From the NCBI GenBank assembly GCA_033002965.1, contig JAURVB010013132.1, forward strand, positions 62,001 through 126,000: DNA of 64,000 nt, read 5' to 3'. Below are positions 11,068 through 23,536 of this stretch, one piece after another (within the stretch, counting starts at the first letter, position 1; every line of letters starts with the position of its first letter). This DNA is from Piper betle. Its lineage: Eukaryota > Streptophyta > Magnoliopsida > Piperales > Piperaceae. The notes beneath the pieces are model-generated. The model had not been told where the DNA came from. It ran no database searches and saw only the letters and a list, made by a program, of their open reading frames with translations. A program made the translations under genes and the position numbers.

Positions 11068-14000
11068 GTCTTGGTCAATTGAGATGGATGACTTTTGATT
11101 TGAGATAAGTGTGTGGAGCTGTCCTTAGCCAAGCCGTCAGGTGTTTCCTCTCGTCTTTTCTCTGGATTTCAGATTTTGGCTCAATTAGACTAGAGCAATG
11201 TATGTTTTAGTATTAGCAGTTATAGAGAAGTTATAAGATAGATAAGGGATCATAATTTTAGTAGATTCTAGCATAGATCTCACAGGCATGTCATGATAAG
11301 CTTAGAGGCTTCTCCTTCCATTTTATTGTGCTAGAGATTCAAACGACTTAGAGTGCCCACATATTTAGTTAGCTGAGGGTGAGTTGGATGGTGACCAAGA
11401 GTACCTAGAACTTTGTGACCACATTGCAGCAATTGTCTGTCGTTTCGCATGTCACCACATTAGTCCTTCCTTAGGACATGGTGTCCATTGTGAGATGAAG
11501 TTATCAGAGATGACACATGCAAGGAGTTTGAAGTATGGAAACACTGGCAGAGTTGCATTACACATGAGCATGGACCATCAAGCGCCTTAAACAAATCCAT
11601 TAGGCATAGTATGAGGTCTACCTTAGCGAACTTAGACTTTCAGATAGATCCTTGTGGATGGTAGCTATAGCTATGCCAACGGAGCCATTAGATTACTTGG
11701 AGCACAATTGAGAGTATGGGACTAGTGAGTTGAGATGGACCACATCCAGGAGATAATAGTCAATGAGGATGATTAGGGAAGTGGATCTACATTCCCATGG
11801 ACACTTCACTGTCTCCCCTCCTCCACTAGTGTATGTCTGTCCCAATAATATTGTTGGCCACTCTTCAATAGATAGAAGCATGAACACATTGAGGATGAGG
11901 GAAACTACCTTTGAGCCAAAATTTAGATGATTAATTGGATTTCACTCGATCTATTCGGGCAAGATTAGTGATTGCTATTGAGAAATAGTCAACACTTATG
12001 GGAGCAGTCACTCTAGATTCTAGGACACCAGTGTGGGCTCAACATTATTTTGCCATCGTACATGTCACCACTATGATCCAGACCCCTCTAGATTAGACAC
12101 GTATAGTTGGACAACCTAAGCAGAGTTGTTAGCAACTACCTCTAGGGAGATAGACACATAGAAATAAACATGCCAAAAATAGTAGTGGGTTCTTGACATC
12201 CATGATCAAGATTAGGCCTCAACACCTGGATAGCACTGCCGCCAACCAAGTTGCACAACCGCTATCTGAGTTGCACAACCACCATCTGAGGTGCACAACC
12301 ACTGTCCGATTTTCTCAACCACCAACTGAGGTGCACAAACGCCATCCGAGTTGCACAACCGTTGTCCAAGTTAAACAATCATTGTCTGTGATGAACAACC
12401 ACCGTCAGTGATTCACTACTGCCTTCTGAGTATGTAGTTATTGTGAAAGCAAAGGCCCAGTAATTACCTCACGCTATAGGAGGACAACTACTTAAGGATG
12501 TTCTTAGCCTTGCACAAGTTGCACATGTCCCAATATTCAAAGTTGAGTAGGGTCAAAGATTGAGGATAAGATATAGAGATAGTAAAATCAGTCGGGCAGA
12601 GGAAAGTTAGGTACACTGGAATTATTCTGATGTGATGGCACGGATCGACTTCACCAGCCATCTTATATACCATCGCCTTGACCTGGCATCCTTAGGTCAA
12701 AAGTTTATTGCAAGATTGCATCATCAGACAGTGTTAGTGACAGTCATATAAGGATGTAAATGGGAAAAGTCAGAGAACAAGATAGTATGAACTCCAAATA
12801 GGATGGTTATAGTGACCAGATTGTTCAGTCAGCATGACAGTGTACATATGGGCTATAGCCAAGGTATATGATTAGCAGATGATCAGACATGCAATAACCA
12901 AAGAGAGGAAATTGACTTATATTAGAATTTTGACATAGATGGTGGGTACAATGAGGGAGTGTCCTTTAGGGAGAGAGTGATTTCTTTGTGCTACGCTAGT
13001 ATGGTTAGGTTCTTACCTTGAGTCATAGGTTTGAACATTTTACCTGTGTATAGGAGGTACCTTTATGGTACTGTTTAGGACTTACAGTGTAGGTAGCCGA
13101 TGGTAGACCAGTCTAGAGGTGACGACTTAGTACAGGTCATCAAAATAGCCGATGGCAAACCAATCTAGAGGCGATGACTTCACCCTAGCTTGGGAGCAAC
13201 CTAGACAGGGATTCTAGTCAGAGAAGACAATGTTGACTAGATAGAGGGACACCAATGTATGCTCATCTTTACTTATAGCTTTGTTGAGAATCTACCACAG
13301 TGGAAGTAGTCATGTGAGTCAAGATGCATACTACAAATTGGTATGGAATGGTAGGTCACACACCACTAAAGAGGGGATGATACACATATCAAACCTCACT
13401 ATGAGTTCCCGTAGATTCGAGGAGAGATAGTGGTTCTTTGGGTTATTTGAACCCCACTTGTTTAGAAGTTTGTGACTAGTACGGTATTGAAAAACACATG
13501 CCTACTATTAGTTGATTGAACTAGAGCCACTTAGGAGCCATCTCTTAGGCTCGACATTGATTCGTTGTTCCATAGGCTGGCCACCTATTCAATCATGATG
13601 ATCTCATAGACATGTTCATGGCCCTACCCATATTTTTGAGCCACCCATTAGCCTACATAGAGTTTTTCATTACCCCTGCTCAGTACACTACTTCGTACAA
13701 TAGATGCCAGACCATGTGAGGATGAGATACCTCTTAGTTAGAGTTTAAGAGCAAATTGATCAGACTTAAACGAGAGATCCATTCTCTTTCCATGTGATCC
13801 ATTGACACCAGATAGAGCCGAGCATTTTCACACTCACCCTTCCAGATATATCAGTCCTACGATCAGTTTTTCATATGGTTGAGATAAGCAAACATTGACT
13901 AGTGCACACACCATAGACCAGATGCAAATCCCATAGTTCATAGTTCCACGCAGAGTATGTTTTCATACTCCTCGACACATGTTGTGTATGCATAGGTGTT

Positions 14001-14874
14001 CTCACCGCCATTCCACCACAAAGAGTTCCCTCTAGTAGTAGTTAATGGTTGTATAGATAGTTACAAGAGTCATAACATGCAGTAGGGTCAACTGTGTAAG
14101 ATACTTGACTTAGGACCGAGCTCCCTTTAGCAGTTGTCATTGTTCCATTATGAAACAGAGTAAGATACTTGACTTAGGACCAAGTTAGCTAGGACCCAGT
14201 GAGTGGTCCAGTTTCTCTTACATGGACAACTGAATGTTTGACATAGATTGGCAATAGTGAACCATACAACTTATTAGCATATACCTTATTTGGTACTAGA
14301 GTCCACCATATACTAGCAAGACTCATAGGACATCACAGTATAGCCATAGGACCTGGAACAGAGTGCCTTGAGAGTAGACATAGTTGACCTGTCACATTGA
14401 TAAGGATCAGGAAGACATGGGTAGATGTTAGCCCATTTACCTTGCACCAACACAGTTTTTCCTGATGTAGCTCAGACTAGTACCATGCAATACTCTAGAG
14501 TACTTGCTAAACCACCCAATAGGCCCTTAGGGGTGAACCTAGATTTTTCCTCGCCAAGGTCATTGCATTTCAATACTCATAGTTTGCAGTGAGATTATTC
14601 CAGCGAGATGATTCCAACATATATGGTCAGTCTAGTTAGATGATTCCATAATGTATGGCATGTTTGCCAGATGATTCGATCATGTGTAGTCCGTCCAGCT
14701 AGATTAGTAAGGAGCTAGCAAGCTTCATCAATGTTTAGAGTTCCAGCTTCATGTTGGTTCGTTTGGGCCGTGTGCAACTAGCTTTTGAGGGAGAGCTACC
14801 AGTTTGTCAGTGAAATGACATCTTCAGTTGAGTCCTCCAGTCGTAGATGATGTGAGAAATTCTGACATCTGAAT
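11068..14874 (+). other. Internal domain of element A, non-coding
   Basis: About 3.8 kb with stop codons in all frames. The longest frames (11384-11590, 12193-12411) show no retroelement protein motifs. It is collinear with the interior of element B over blocks including 'catgtcaccacattagtcct' (11450; B at 42246), 'ggacaacctaagcagag' (12109; B at 42748), the 20-bp minisatellite, and 'catagaccagatgca' (13911; B at 44590). Confidence 0.65.
12241..12420 (+). repeat. 20-bp minisatellite, 9 units (element A)
   Basis: Nine consecutive 20-base units have the approximate consensus RCCRWCYGAGTTGCACAACC. The period is exactly 20 with no length change across 180 bases, although individual units are diverged. 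Twenty is not a multiple of three, so this is not a protein repeat. Element B carries the same motif at 42881-43120. Confidence 0.85.
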
Positions 14875-14893
14875 TTTTGTAAGGAGGAGACGT
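14875..14893 (+). other. Polypurine tract of element A
   Basis: AAGGAGGAGACG lies directly before the 3' LTR start at 14894, the expected position of the plus-strand priming site. Its presence supports the plus orientation of element A. Confidence 0.65.
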
Positions 14894-16108
14894 TGTAAAA
14901 CCCCAGCTTCAGGTTAGGGTTTTACCCACTTGTAGTTTTGCCTGGTTTGGGCTAGTCTCGAATCGGTTTGAATGAGTTCGAGTTAGATCAGTTTTCAACC
15001 CATGAGTGTGGGGCCCAAATTGCCAAATAAAAATGTTATGGAGGCTGAGCAAGACAGACATGTAGATGATAGCTTCAATTATGCTGCAGAAAAATGAATT
15101 ATCAGTGTATACACGAGGTATATAGATTTTTTTATGTATTACTTAGGATAATTTAGGCCTAGATCTAGGTTGTTACAGTGTTTAGCATCCGTTTGGATTT
15201 CTAAGGTATCTCATTTGCATGCATTATAAGGATTTTCGACTACCAAATTACCTTTTTGGGCCCAGCTTGATTGAATCATAAATTTTCACCTGATTGAGTT
15301 TTGGCTTTCGAGACCTATTTAGTCTTCTTGCCCCAATTTCTGCTTAGAGACTCACTTTTAAGACTCGAACAAGTTTTTCTTTGGACGGTCTCTATCCAAG
15401 CTTTCCATCAAGTTAACCATAGTTGGGCCCCACTGATCCATGAGATATCTGATTTTCAAATCTTGCCATGTGGCAAGATCAAAGCTGTCCACATCAGCCC
15501 TAGCTTTCACCCATCTATTTCATAGATTTTTTCTCACATTTTTGAACTTTTTCACCACTAGAGTTGCAGCCACTTCAGGTCGCCGCAGGCAAGTGTCCTA
15601 CACGCACCTGGCCACTGGACTGGTACCACCATGATCACCTCCCGGCTGGCTATCGGCCTATGTTAGTCACCACCACTGGGGCCGCTACTGACATCTTTTG
15701 TCCATCGATATTCCACCACCAAAGTCACCATTCGGGCTATTTTTCGGTCCTGGCGAGCCACCTTTAGTAAGGCCAACCACCTAGATAGGTTCATCTCGTC
15801 AAGATTTTCATTTTGAGACCATCCATGACCACTGTAGTGGCCGCGATCACTGCTGGCAACCCCGCCAAACCCAGCGGTGCTTCTGCCCCTTTTTGGCCAG
15901 TAGCCAATCGGACCTTGCCAATGATCGCCGCCATCACGTCCACCTCGACGCCCTTTGTCGATCACGACTAGCAGTAACCTCCGTTGCACTGCCGTCAACA
16001 TTTTCCAACGATGGGCATAGCCTGCCAGCAGACCCGTTTGCCTAAGTTCTCATATGGCAGCCGGCGTTCGTGTTTGCTTGCTTACCCATACCAATCCAGA
16101 TGCCCAGC

Positions 16109-17266
16109 TATTAGAATATTTTCAATGACGTGCAAGTATACACGGTCGAAACAAGTAATATAATAATAAATTCAAGTATCGTCTCACAGGGAGATGAATT
16201 TCCTATAATTAATTAAAGAACATAAAATGAAGAACAAAACAAAAATAACAAACTTAACTAACTCTATGTAATAACTTTAAATTAAAAGAGAAGTTAAAGT
16301 GATAAAACTCGTTCTAGAGTCGAATTTCCCTTAACATCAATTTAATCTTCATCAAATCTTCCTCTTATCTTTTATTCCCTCGGATTGTCGATCTAGGATA
16401 ATTATATGACATGGTGGCTCCCGCTCCTTCATGCTTCTATTATTTTGCCTCAATTTCTACCTCCCGGTGATAATTGATTAATAAACAAAATAATGCATTA
16501 AGATTTGCCTTACAATCGCATACGGTGTTGTGTATCTTCCGACCACAACGACAAACAAGTCAAAAGACTCGTCGTATGATGAATTATCAATGACTAATCT
16601 AATTAATTTCTCCCGAAATCTAATTAAACCTCATGATCTAAGATATAGGCGATCAATCTATTCTTAGCATTTAGAACATGATAATTCAAACGATCCGATT
16701 GAATAAAAGAGTAAGAGCTTGAAATAAATTCAATTAAATCATGTTAAGTTCCATTCTTCTCTAGAACGAAATAAAAGACTACTCCATAATAAAAATAGAA
16801 AACAATATAAAAAAGAAACTAATTTTTATTATGAAAGAGTAAGAAATTACAAAAACTAAAACTACTTCTTTCACTACACTCCGAAGCCAAGAGATGAGAT
16901 ATGATAACAACAAATGACCACCCCTTTATATAGAAGTGGAGATACAAGAATTTGAAGAGGGTGTTCACAAATCGACGTAGTCTAATTAATTATAATGTCC
17001 CTTCAAGTTTCCAACTGTTCGACTCCATTGAACACCATAAATTGTAGCCATTGGGTGGGGCCAAGTGTCATGACCATTCAATTCCAAAGCTTAATTTATT
17101 CATCATTTTCTGCATTGAAACACCAAAATTAAGCATATCTAATAAAATATTAATTAACTACTAAAAAATAAAGTAAAATATCACTTAATTAATAATGTTT
17201 ATACCTGGGAAGTACAAAATCATATAAAAAACCTAGGTAAATATTGTATATTTTAAACACTTAACA
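16109..17266 (-). repeat. 3' LTR of element C (1,158 bp)
   Basis: On the minus strand it starts TGTTAAGTG next to a G-rich polypurine tract (AAGTGTGGGGGTG) and runs to the CCAGC duplication at 16104-16108. Its first ~450 bases match 20163-20612 nearly base for base, apart from scattered substitutions. Confidence 0.85.
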
Positions 17267-18537
17267 CACCCCCACACTTAAACTTTTGCACGTCCCGAGC
17301 AAAATATCATAACAAAGAAAATTTTACTACACAAAAATACTTAATCCCCATTATGTTCTCATATGATTCTCAATCAAACCCTCAAGAGTCAACAAGATGT
17401 CAATCAAATCAGAAATTCCCTTTCATCAATCACATCCAAAAGAAAGCTCTGTGTGTGTGTGATAGTCCATTGGCTTATCATTCTCATCTGCAACCAAGAG
17501 AATACAATCAAGTACATGCTTAAATATGTTTACCTTTCGCTCCCATCTCCACTAATGTAGGTAATGCCAGTTAATGGAATCAATAGGTCTTTATAGGTTG
17601 TAACGGGGCCAGGGGCTAGGGACCAAAAATCGGATAAATAAGATAGAAAAATCAGAGGCTAATATGCACCCTAGAATTAAAAATCCTTTCTAAATCCTGA
17701 CATACATGTACAACAAATCCCCAAGCAATATGACACAAACTTCCTTAAATGTAGTATCGAGTTGACCCAATATAAGAACTAACTTTGCTTTGATTTTCCA
17801 TTGACTACCTACTACTTTTTCTTTTTCTCTTTTATTTCAAACCAGTGGAAGACTATTGCTTCATCTTGTATTTACTGGTGGAGGATCATTGCCTCATCTT
17901 TTTCTTTTCTTTTTTTTTTTTTGTTTTTCTTTTTTTTTTACAAAGCAAAGTGCCAAGAAAGTCCACACAATCTACTCAATCACCACTCTATAACACGCAA
18001 TGCCTTCCCCCTATACTACTCAAAGTTTCATCCTTGTTAGAATTTAGAACGATTTCAAAACACTAGGTGCTAGGACTCAAGCAGCAAGATATATTTTCAA
18101 TAAAAAGGCCAAGGCTAAAATAAGGGTAATCAAACAAATATGTATAATAAAGGCCATGAAATTGTGTACAGAGGATAATTTATATTAGGTAGGCTTGAAG
18201 AAAGGCCCAGACTCATCAAAAAGAAATGCCTATATCATTTCCCATCAACATGGCAAGCCAAATATTTCGCCTCGAAAGTCGCTAGGGCAAATTCTAAAAG
18301 TCATGACCATCATGTACAATCCTTATTGCAAAACATTCATTGAAATCATCTAAACCAAAGGATTGTGAAAATATTATAAGGTAGAGAACCAACTCTCGAA
18401 TGCAATCTTTTACTCAGTTCATCCCTCATATCAATTAATCAAGTTTTCTCAAGAAAGGTAAGACTAATTCACATGTATCTATCATTGAACCAAGAGACTA
18501 AAATACTATTGCATAATAAAATTTTTACACTAAACTA

Positions 18538-18580
<43 letters not shown>

Positions 18581-18724
18581 CTAAACATGAGTCAAGCATG
18601 AACAATATGCATAAAATTAAGGCATCACCCCCAAACTTAAACTAAACATTGTCCTCAAAAATAAAAAATAAAGAAAAAGAAGTGAAAGAGAACTCCCTCA
18701 TATCAATTAGTCAGTGGATGATTA
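17267..18724 (-). other. 3' untranslated interior of element C
   Basis: Lies between the pol remnant and the 3' LTR. It contains a long T/C-rich run at about 17801-17945 and a perfect (TA)19 microsatellite at 18541-18578. Long untranslated 3' interiors are usual for Athila-type elements. The open frames here are artefacts of composition. Confidence 0.55.
18541..18578. repeat. (TA)19 microsatellite
   Basis: A pure TA dinucleotide run within element C. Confidence 0.95.
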
Positions 18725-19612
18725 TCATGAATAACTGAATTTGGTCTTGACCCATGCTTCATTGACTTTAAATGATCGATCCCCTTGTTCAGTCTTAATT
18801 TTAATTGCACTATGTGGAAAAAACTTTTGTCCAGGAGAAAATGACCAGCAACCACACCAGATGCCATGTTTGTCTGCTATAGTCCAAGCAATAGCTGACT
18901 TGTGATCATTTAGTATTCTAATCAGCTTCTCTTTCTGCAATATAATTAGCTCTGACGATATAATAATAGGAAGAGTGTCATTAAGCCCTAAGAAAATATA
19001 CCTGAGATGTTTTGGAAGTTGCTTTAGCTCCAAAATATGTGGTACTTCAACTGATGGCAGTAATCTATGGAAGGGTAGATCTAAGGTTTCCACAATTTTG
19101 AATCGTCGAGGCAAAATTGGCTGTAAATCTAATACTTTAACCATTTCTTCCACATCAATATCTTCTTCACAAAGAGAATTTATGGCTTTATGTAATGAAT
19201 CACTCAACTGATCCCCTTTGTACATTATTTTATCACTTAGTTCAATTCTAGAACAATCATATGTTGCATCCGGGCAATTCATGGATTTAAAAATGTTGTA
19301 TGTGACATAATCATTGTTTACCCTAAGCGTAAGTTTTCCAGCGGCTACGTCAATCAGTGTTCTCCCCATTGCCAAGAAACCTCTCTCGACAATGAGTGGT
19401 ATATTATCATTCTTTCTTTCCATTTTAAGCACTACAAAATCTGCAGGAATGATAAAAACATCTTCAATGACTCCTTTAGGATATACCAATGATCGGTCAG
19501 CCAACTGAAGTGTGATGTTGGTAAGAGCAATATCCTTGATTCCTAACCTTTTGAAAATAGAAAAAGGCATAAGATTAATGCTAGAAGTCACATAAACCAT
19601 TACAATGAACAT
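18725..19612 (-). pseudogene. Protease-to-pol remnant of element C, with an internal fusion
   Basis: A 295-codon frame. Residues 8-110 resemble the retroviral-type aspartic protease body (SSINLMPFSIFKRLG, LQLADRSLVYPKG, PADFVVL, GRTLIDVAAGKLTLRV). The catalytic Asp-X-Gly motif falls exactly where this frame and the gag frame fail to join (about 19585-19600), so the active site is destroyed. Residues about 190-250 match the linker before reverse transcriptase (LPKHLRYIFLGLNDTLP, SAIAWTIADKHGI). The last ~45 residues (FFPHSAIKIKTEQGDRSFKV) instead resemble the C-terminal end of integrase. RT, RNase H and the integrase core were removed by one internal deletion. Confidence 0.7.
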
Positions 19613-20150
19613 TTCCTCTAATTGAACATGGAATCACAAATTTTCCCGGGTCTTTTATCTTAGGAGGTACTTTTCTTTGGAGGACAGAACTACATTCCTC
19701 TGTCATGGCTACAACTTCATTATCATATACTCTCCTTTTCTTTGCTAGAATATCCTTCAAGTATTTTACATAACTAGGCATCTGTTCAAGTGCTTCAGCA
19801 AAAGGTATGTTAATTTCTAATTTCTTAAATATATCAAGAAATTTTTTGAAATATTTTTCATCACTTTGTTTCCTCAATCTAGAAAGAAATGGTACCTTTT
19901 CTTCGACCTCATCTATAAGTACTTCATCTTTTTCTTACCCTTTGCTTCCGAGTAAGCTAACCAATGTATTGGGTTCACGTTCGTTACTTGGCTTATCATC
20001 TTTTCCCTAACTTCATTGGGTTGAACTAGTTCTTGTAACGTAATACCACTCCAGGTTGTTATAACTTTGCAATGCTCTTGACCATCATTCCTTGGTTGTT
20101 CTGGTTGGCTAGGAAGTACACCCTTGGGGTCGCTCACTAGGTTCCCTGTT
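19581..20150 (-). pseudogene. gag 3' region of element C, frameshifted
   Basis: Two frames carry the end of an Athila-type gag. The piece at 19913-20150 includes PEQPRNDGQEHCKVIT, and the piece at 19581-19877 includes FAEALEQMPSYVKYLKDIL and KVPPKIKDPGKFVIPC. These are typical of the gag-protease junction of this group. A frame change separates them near 19900. Confidence 0.75.
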
Positions 20151-20162
20151 TGATGAAAAAAA

Positions 20163-20612
20163 AAACTAATTTTTATTATGAAAGAGAAAGAAATTACGAA
20201 AACTAAAACTACTTCTTTCACTACACTCTGAAGCCAAAAGATGAGATATGATAACAATAAATGACCACCCATTTATATAGAAGTGGAGATACAAGAATTC
20301 GAAGGAGGTATTCACAAATCGACGTAGTCTAATTAATTATAATGTCCCTTCAAGTTTCCAACTGTTCGACTCCATTGAACACCATAAATTGTATCCATTG
20401 GGTGGGGCCAAGTGTCATGACCATTCAATTCCAAAGTTTAATTTATTCATCTTTTTCTGCATTGAAATACCAAAATTAAGCATATCTAATAAAATATTAA
20501 TTAATACTAAAAAATAAAATAAAATATCACTTAATTAATAATGTTTATACCTGGAAAGTACAAAATCAGATAAAAAACCTGGGTAAATATTGTATATTTT
20601 AAACACTTAACA
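20163..20612 (-). repeat. 5' LTR remnant of element C (about 450 bp)
   Basis: Only the first ~450 bases of the LTR remain. Homology stops at an A run near 20155-20163, where gag-related sequence begins directly. The deletion therefore removed the rest of the LTR, the primer site and the start of gag. Confidence 0.8.
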
Positions 20613-21552
20613 CCAGCCAACCTAGCCCACTAATTTATCTGACCCAAACTAAGTTAACTCAATTGACCTAGTTCGGTTCAGTGTAGTTAACCTAGTTCAA
20701 CTTATTTTCAACCTATTTTCAACCCTCTTTCAATAGTTTTCAGTAATTTGATACAAGCTATATTAGAGTAGATGCATATTCACATTATTATCATATTTTG
20801 ACATTTTGAATATTTCTTTCTTTATTTATTTATTATTTATTTGTTTACTTATCTATTTATTTATTCGTTATTATTTATTTATTTTTGTTTATATGTTTAT
20901 CGTATATGATGAATGTGTACATGATTACTTATTATTATTAATGAAATATTTATTTATTAATATTAGTCTTATTTATGTTTAGTAAATTTTATAAATTTTT
21001 ATTTATTTATTTATTTATCTATTTGTTCAATGCATGTATGTTATCATTCATTATATTAATTATGTATTTATGTATTAGATGTCTATGATATTATTATTTT
21101 TCATGATTAATTATTATTAACTAATTGTTTATTTGTATATGCTATTTATTCTTGTTTAGCCGTGTATTTATATAGTATAATGATATTATTATTTTATGAG
21201 TCAAATATTATTTATTTTTAGGTATTTATTATTTATCTATTTATTCATGAGTGTATTTATTTATTTATTTTTATTAGTTATTTTCTTTATTATGTCTCAA
21301 TTTGCATGATGGATGTTTATTGTATGTTTAGTTGTATGTTTATTTAGCATTGTTTTCTTTATTAGGATGTATTGATGATGTGAGCATACAACATGAGAAT
21401 ACATTACATAGAAATATCAGTATTTTACTTAGCAATAGGTTTCGAAGTCCGAGCTCACCGTAGATGAGACGTCACGCTTGGAGCTTGGACCACAGGTCTG
21501 TTAGAATTCTTTTCAGTTTTTATCGCTATGTTCTATCATTGATTTGATTTCA

Positions 21553-23536
21553 TGATCACATGTCACCCATCCACCTATGCCCATTGCCAGCCCAGCTGAG
21601 GTGGTGGCCAAAACATTTAAAAAACCTTTTTTATAAGTGATGGTAGTGCCGCCTTACCACCGCCCTAGGCCATGGCCAAATCTAGCCTAGGGCAGTCATA
21701 TCCGACGAGGTCTAGCTGCCAATGGCATTAGGTTACTTTTTTCAAAAATATATTTTTAAAAAATAAGGGTAATTTTGTAATTATAATAAAAATTTCCTTT
21801 GTTTGGTAATTATATCTCATATTCCCACTATTTGTTAATATCAAAAATTTTCCCATATTCCAATAAAAAAATCTTTTCTTATCTATTGAGATAAGAAAAA
21901 AAGAAAAACTTAATTGTTTAGGAGAGAGCAGCGCATGCATGAGCTACTTAGAGTGAATTATAATTATTTTATACATGTACTTGGATGTAATCATACTTAC
22001 TTTAAATGAAAAATAATTTATTCAATATTATTTTATATATAAATATATTGAATATATTTGTTTTTATTAAGATTGACTAATTTAAAATTTTCATGTTAAT
22101 TACGCTATTATCATGTCAGTAAAACGAACCTTAGGTGTTTCCGGTTGATGTAAAAATTATTTTGAGATAAGAGTAGTTTTATGGAACAAATCATCTAATT
22201 TTAGTATACATAGAATTTATCTTTTATCTTGCTTTTAGCATTCATTAGGTTTGTTTTTGGATAAGTGTTCACACGTCCACTAAAACAAAGTCTTATCTTC
22301 CAATTGTGGAAAACAAGTTTTTAATTTTGGGTACGTTTGAAGACTGTACTCTCATGAAGAGGGTAATATTCTTCCCCAGAAAATTGAATGCCACCGTCTC
22401 ACTTGGCTAGACTTAAATCAGAATGTATTGAGCTATTAATATATGATACGGCAACTGTCTCATTTGGCTATAGTTTTAGAGATGTAAATGCTCATTTGAT
22501 TTACCGATTTTTTAATCATTTCAAATTAAAATAAATTAAAAATAGTAAAGAACTTGTTCACTGTATTAGAAAGTGGTTAAAAAATTGGTAAAGAACTCAC
22601 TACCATACCTGATTTACCGATTTAATAGAATATTATTAATTTATTTTATATGTAACTGTAACTCACCGTTAATCTTAAAAGTTTTGATGGTCAAAGTATC
22701 AATTCCATGAATTTATTTAATTTAAATTATTTATGTACTTATTTCTTAATTTTTAATACTAGATTACCATAGTTCGGATTGTTAAAACATTTTTTATTTT
22801 GTTAGTGCGAAATTATTTTACATAACTTAATTTTTAACCAACATAATGATGTTCGCTTTATAATATATTAACTTGAAAATTAAACCATGTATCAACTGTT
22901 TAGCTAACAACAAAATAGTGAAAATTTGGTTATATTTATAAACTTGGCTATTGCTTGATTATGGTAAAAGTTTTCAAAATGATAAATGATTACACTAATG
23001 CTATTACTGACCCGTAATTGAGCTATTTACGGCCCTAGTTATAGGCTTAAATCATAAAATAATTTTAAGGAGAATAACAAAGTTTTTTTGAGTAAGGCAT
23101 AATCCCTAGTCTAATAGGCACCCACACCCACCCACTGAGTCAACATCCACACAAAACCAGCCTTCTATAACCTCTCCTAGAATGTATTGACCCCTTAATA
23201 CTTCCTAACCAACCCGTAGATCTTATATGACAACACCACTTGCACCACGGAACATGGTAGATGGGCAATCGAGCCGAGCTCGTGAGAGTAAAAGCCCAAC
23301 TCGTTGGCTCGAGCCGGCTCGAATATTAGTTATTCTATTGAAATTAAATAAATTAAACCTAATTATTTTATTTACTATTCTATGTCATACAAATAAAAAA
23401 TTGACGACTGTAACAACTCGATCAAATAAGCTTTATTGATTATAAAAATTAAAAATTTTGATAAAATTATATCACATTAGGATAAGTAGATCTCAACTGA
23501 ATTAACACTTATAAATCTATTATAATCATGACTAGC
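21553..23536. other. AT-rich intergenic DNA
   Basis: No gene is supported. A GC-richer patch at 21553-21730 follows the truncated LTR and may be another repeat. A patch at 23250-23330 with GAGCC/GGCTCG motifs resembles one at 28310-28410 on the other side of element D. Confidence 0.4.

Larger units (their letters stand above)
16109..20612 (-). mobile_element. Element C: internally deleted Ty3/Athila-like retrotransposon
   Basis: A 5-bp duplication CCAGC flanks it at 16104-16108 and 20613-20617. Read on the minus strand it has a truncated 5' LTR (20612 to about 20163), a gag 3' part, a protease region, a fused pol remnant, a polypurine tract (complement of 17267-17279) and a full 3' LTR (17266-16109, 1,158 bp). 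The ends are TG...TA, so the terminal CA is mutated. Missing are the 3' part of the 5' LTR, the primer-binding site, most of gag, and the RT, RNase H and integrase core. It cannot move autonomously. It inserted into the 3' LTR of element A and so is the younger of the two. Confidence 0.85.
7875..21552 (+). mobile_element. Element A: LARD-like long-LTR retroelement, non-coding, 3'-truncated
   Basis: A 5' LTR (7875-11048) is followed by a primer-binding-like site, a ~3.8-kb internal domain (11049-14893), a polypurine tract, and a second LTR copy starting with TGTAAAACCCC at 14894. The LTR copies align over their full shared length, including the TTTA-rich part (9300-9880 against 20815-21380) and the block ending 'gatttgatttc'. 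The second copy is interrupted by element C and stops at about 21552, so about 1 kb of the 3' LTR is missing. I see no gag, protease, RT or integrase motif in the internal domain. Long LTRs plus a non-coding interior match the LARD (large retrotransposon derivative) class. Fully decayed coding sequence is the alternative. Confidence 0.75.
14894..21552 (+). repeat. 3' LTR of element A, split by element C and truncated
   Basis: Two pieces, 14894-16108 and 20613-21552, join to match the 5' LTR. Homology to the 5' LTR stops after 'gatttgatttc' near 21552 and unrelated sequence follows, so the last ~1 kb is lost. The missing end means no target-site duplication can be checked for element A. Confidence 0.75.

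Noticed and set aside
12241..12420. CRISPR-like array
   Set aside because: The units are contiguous without unique spacers, and the sequence is a plant retroelement interior.
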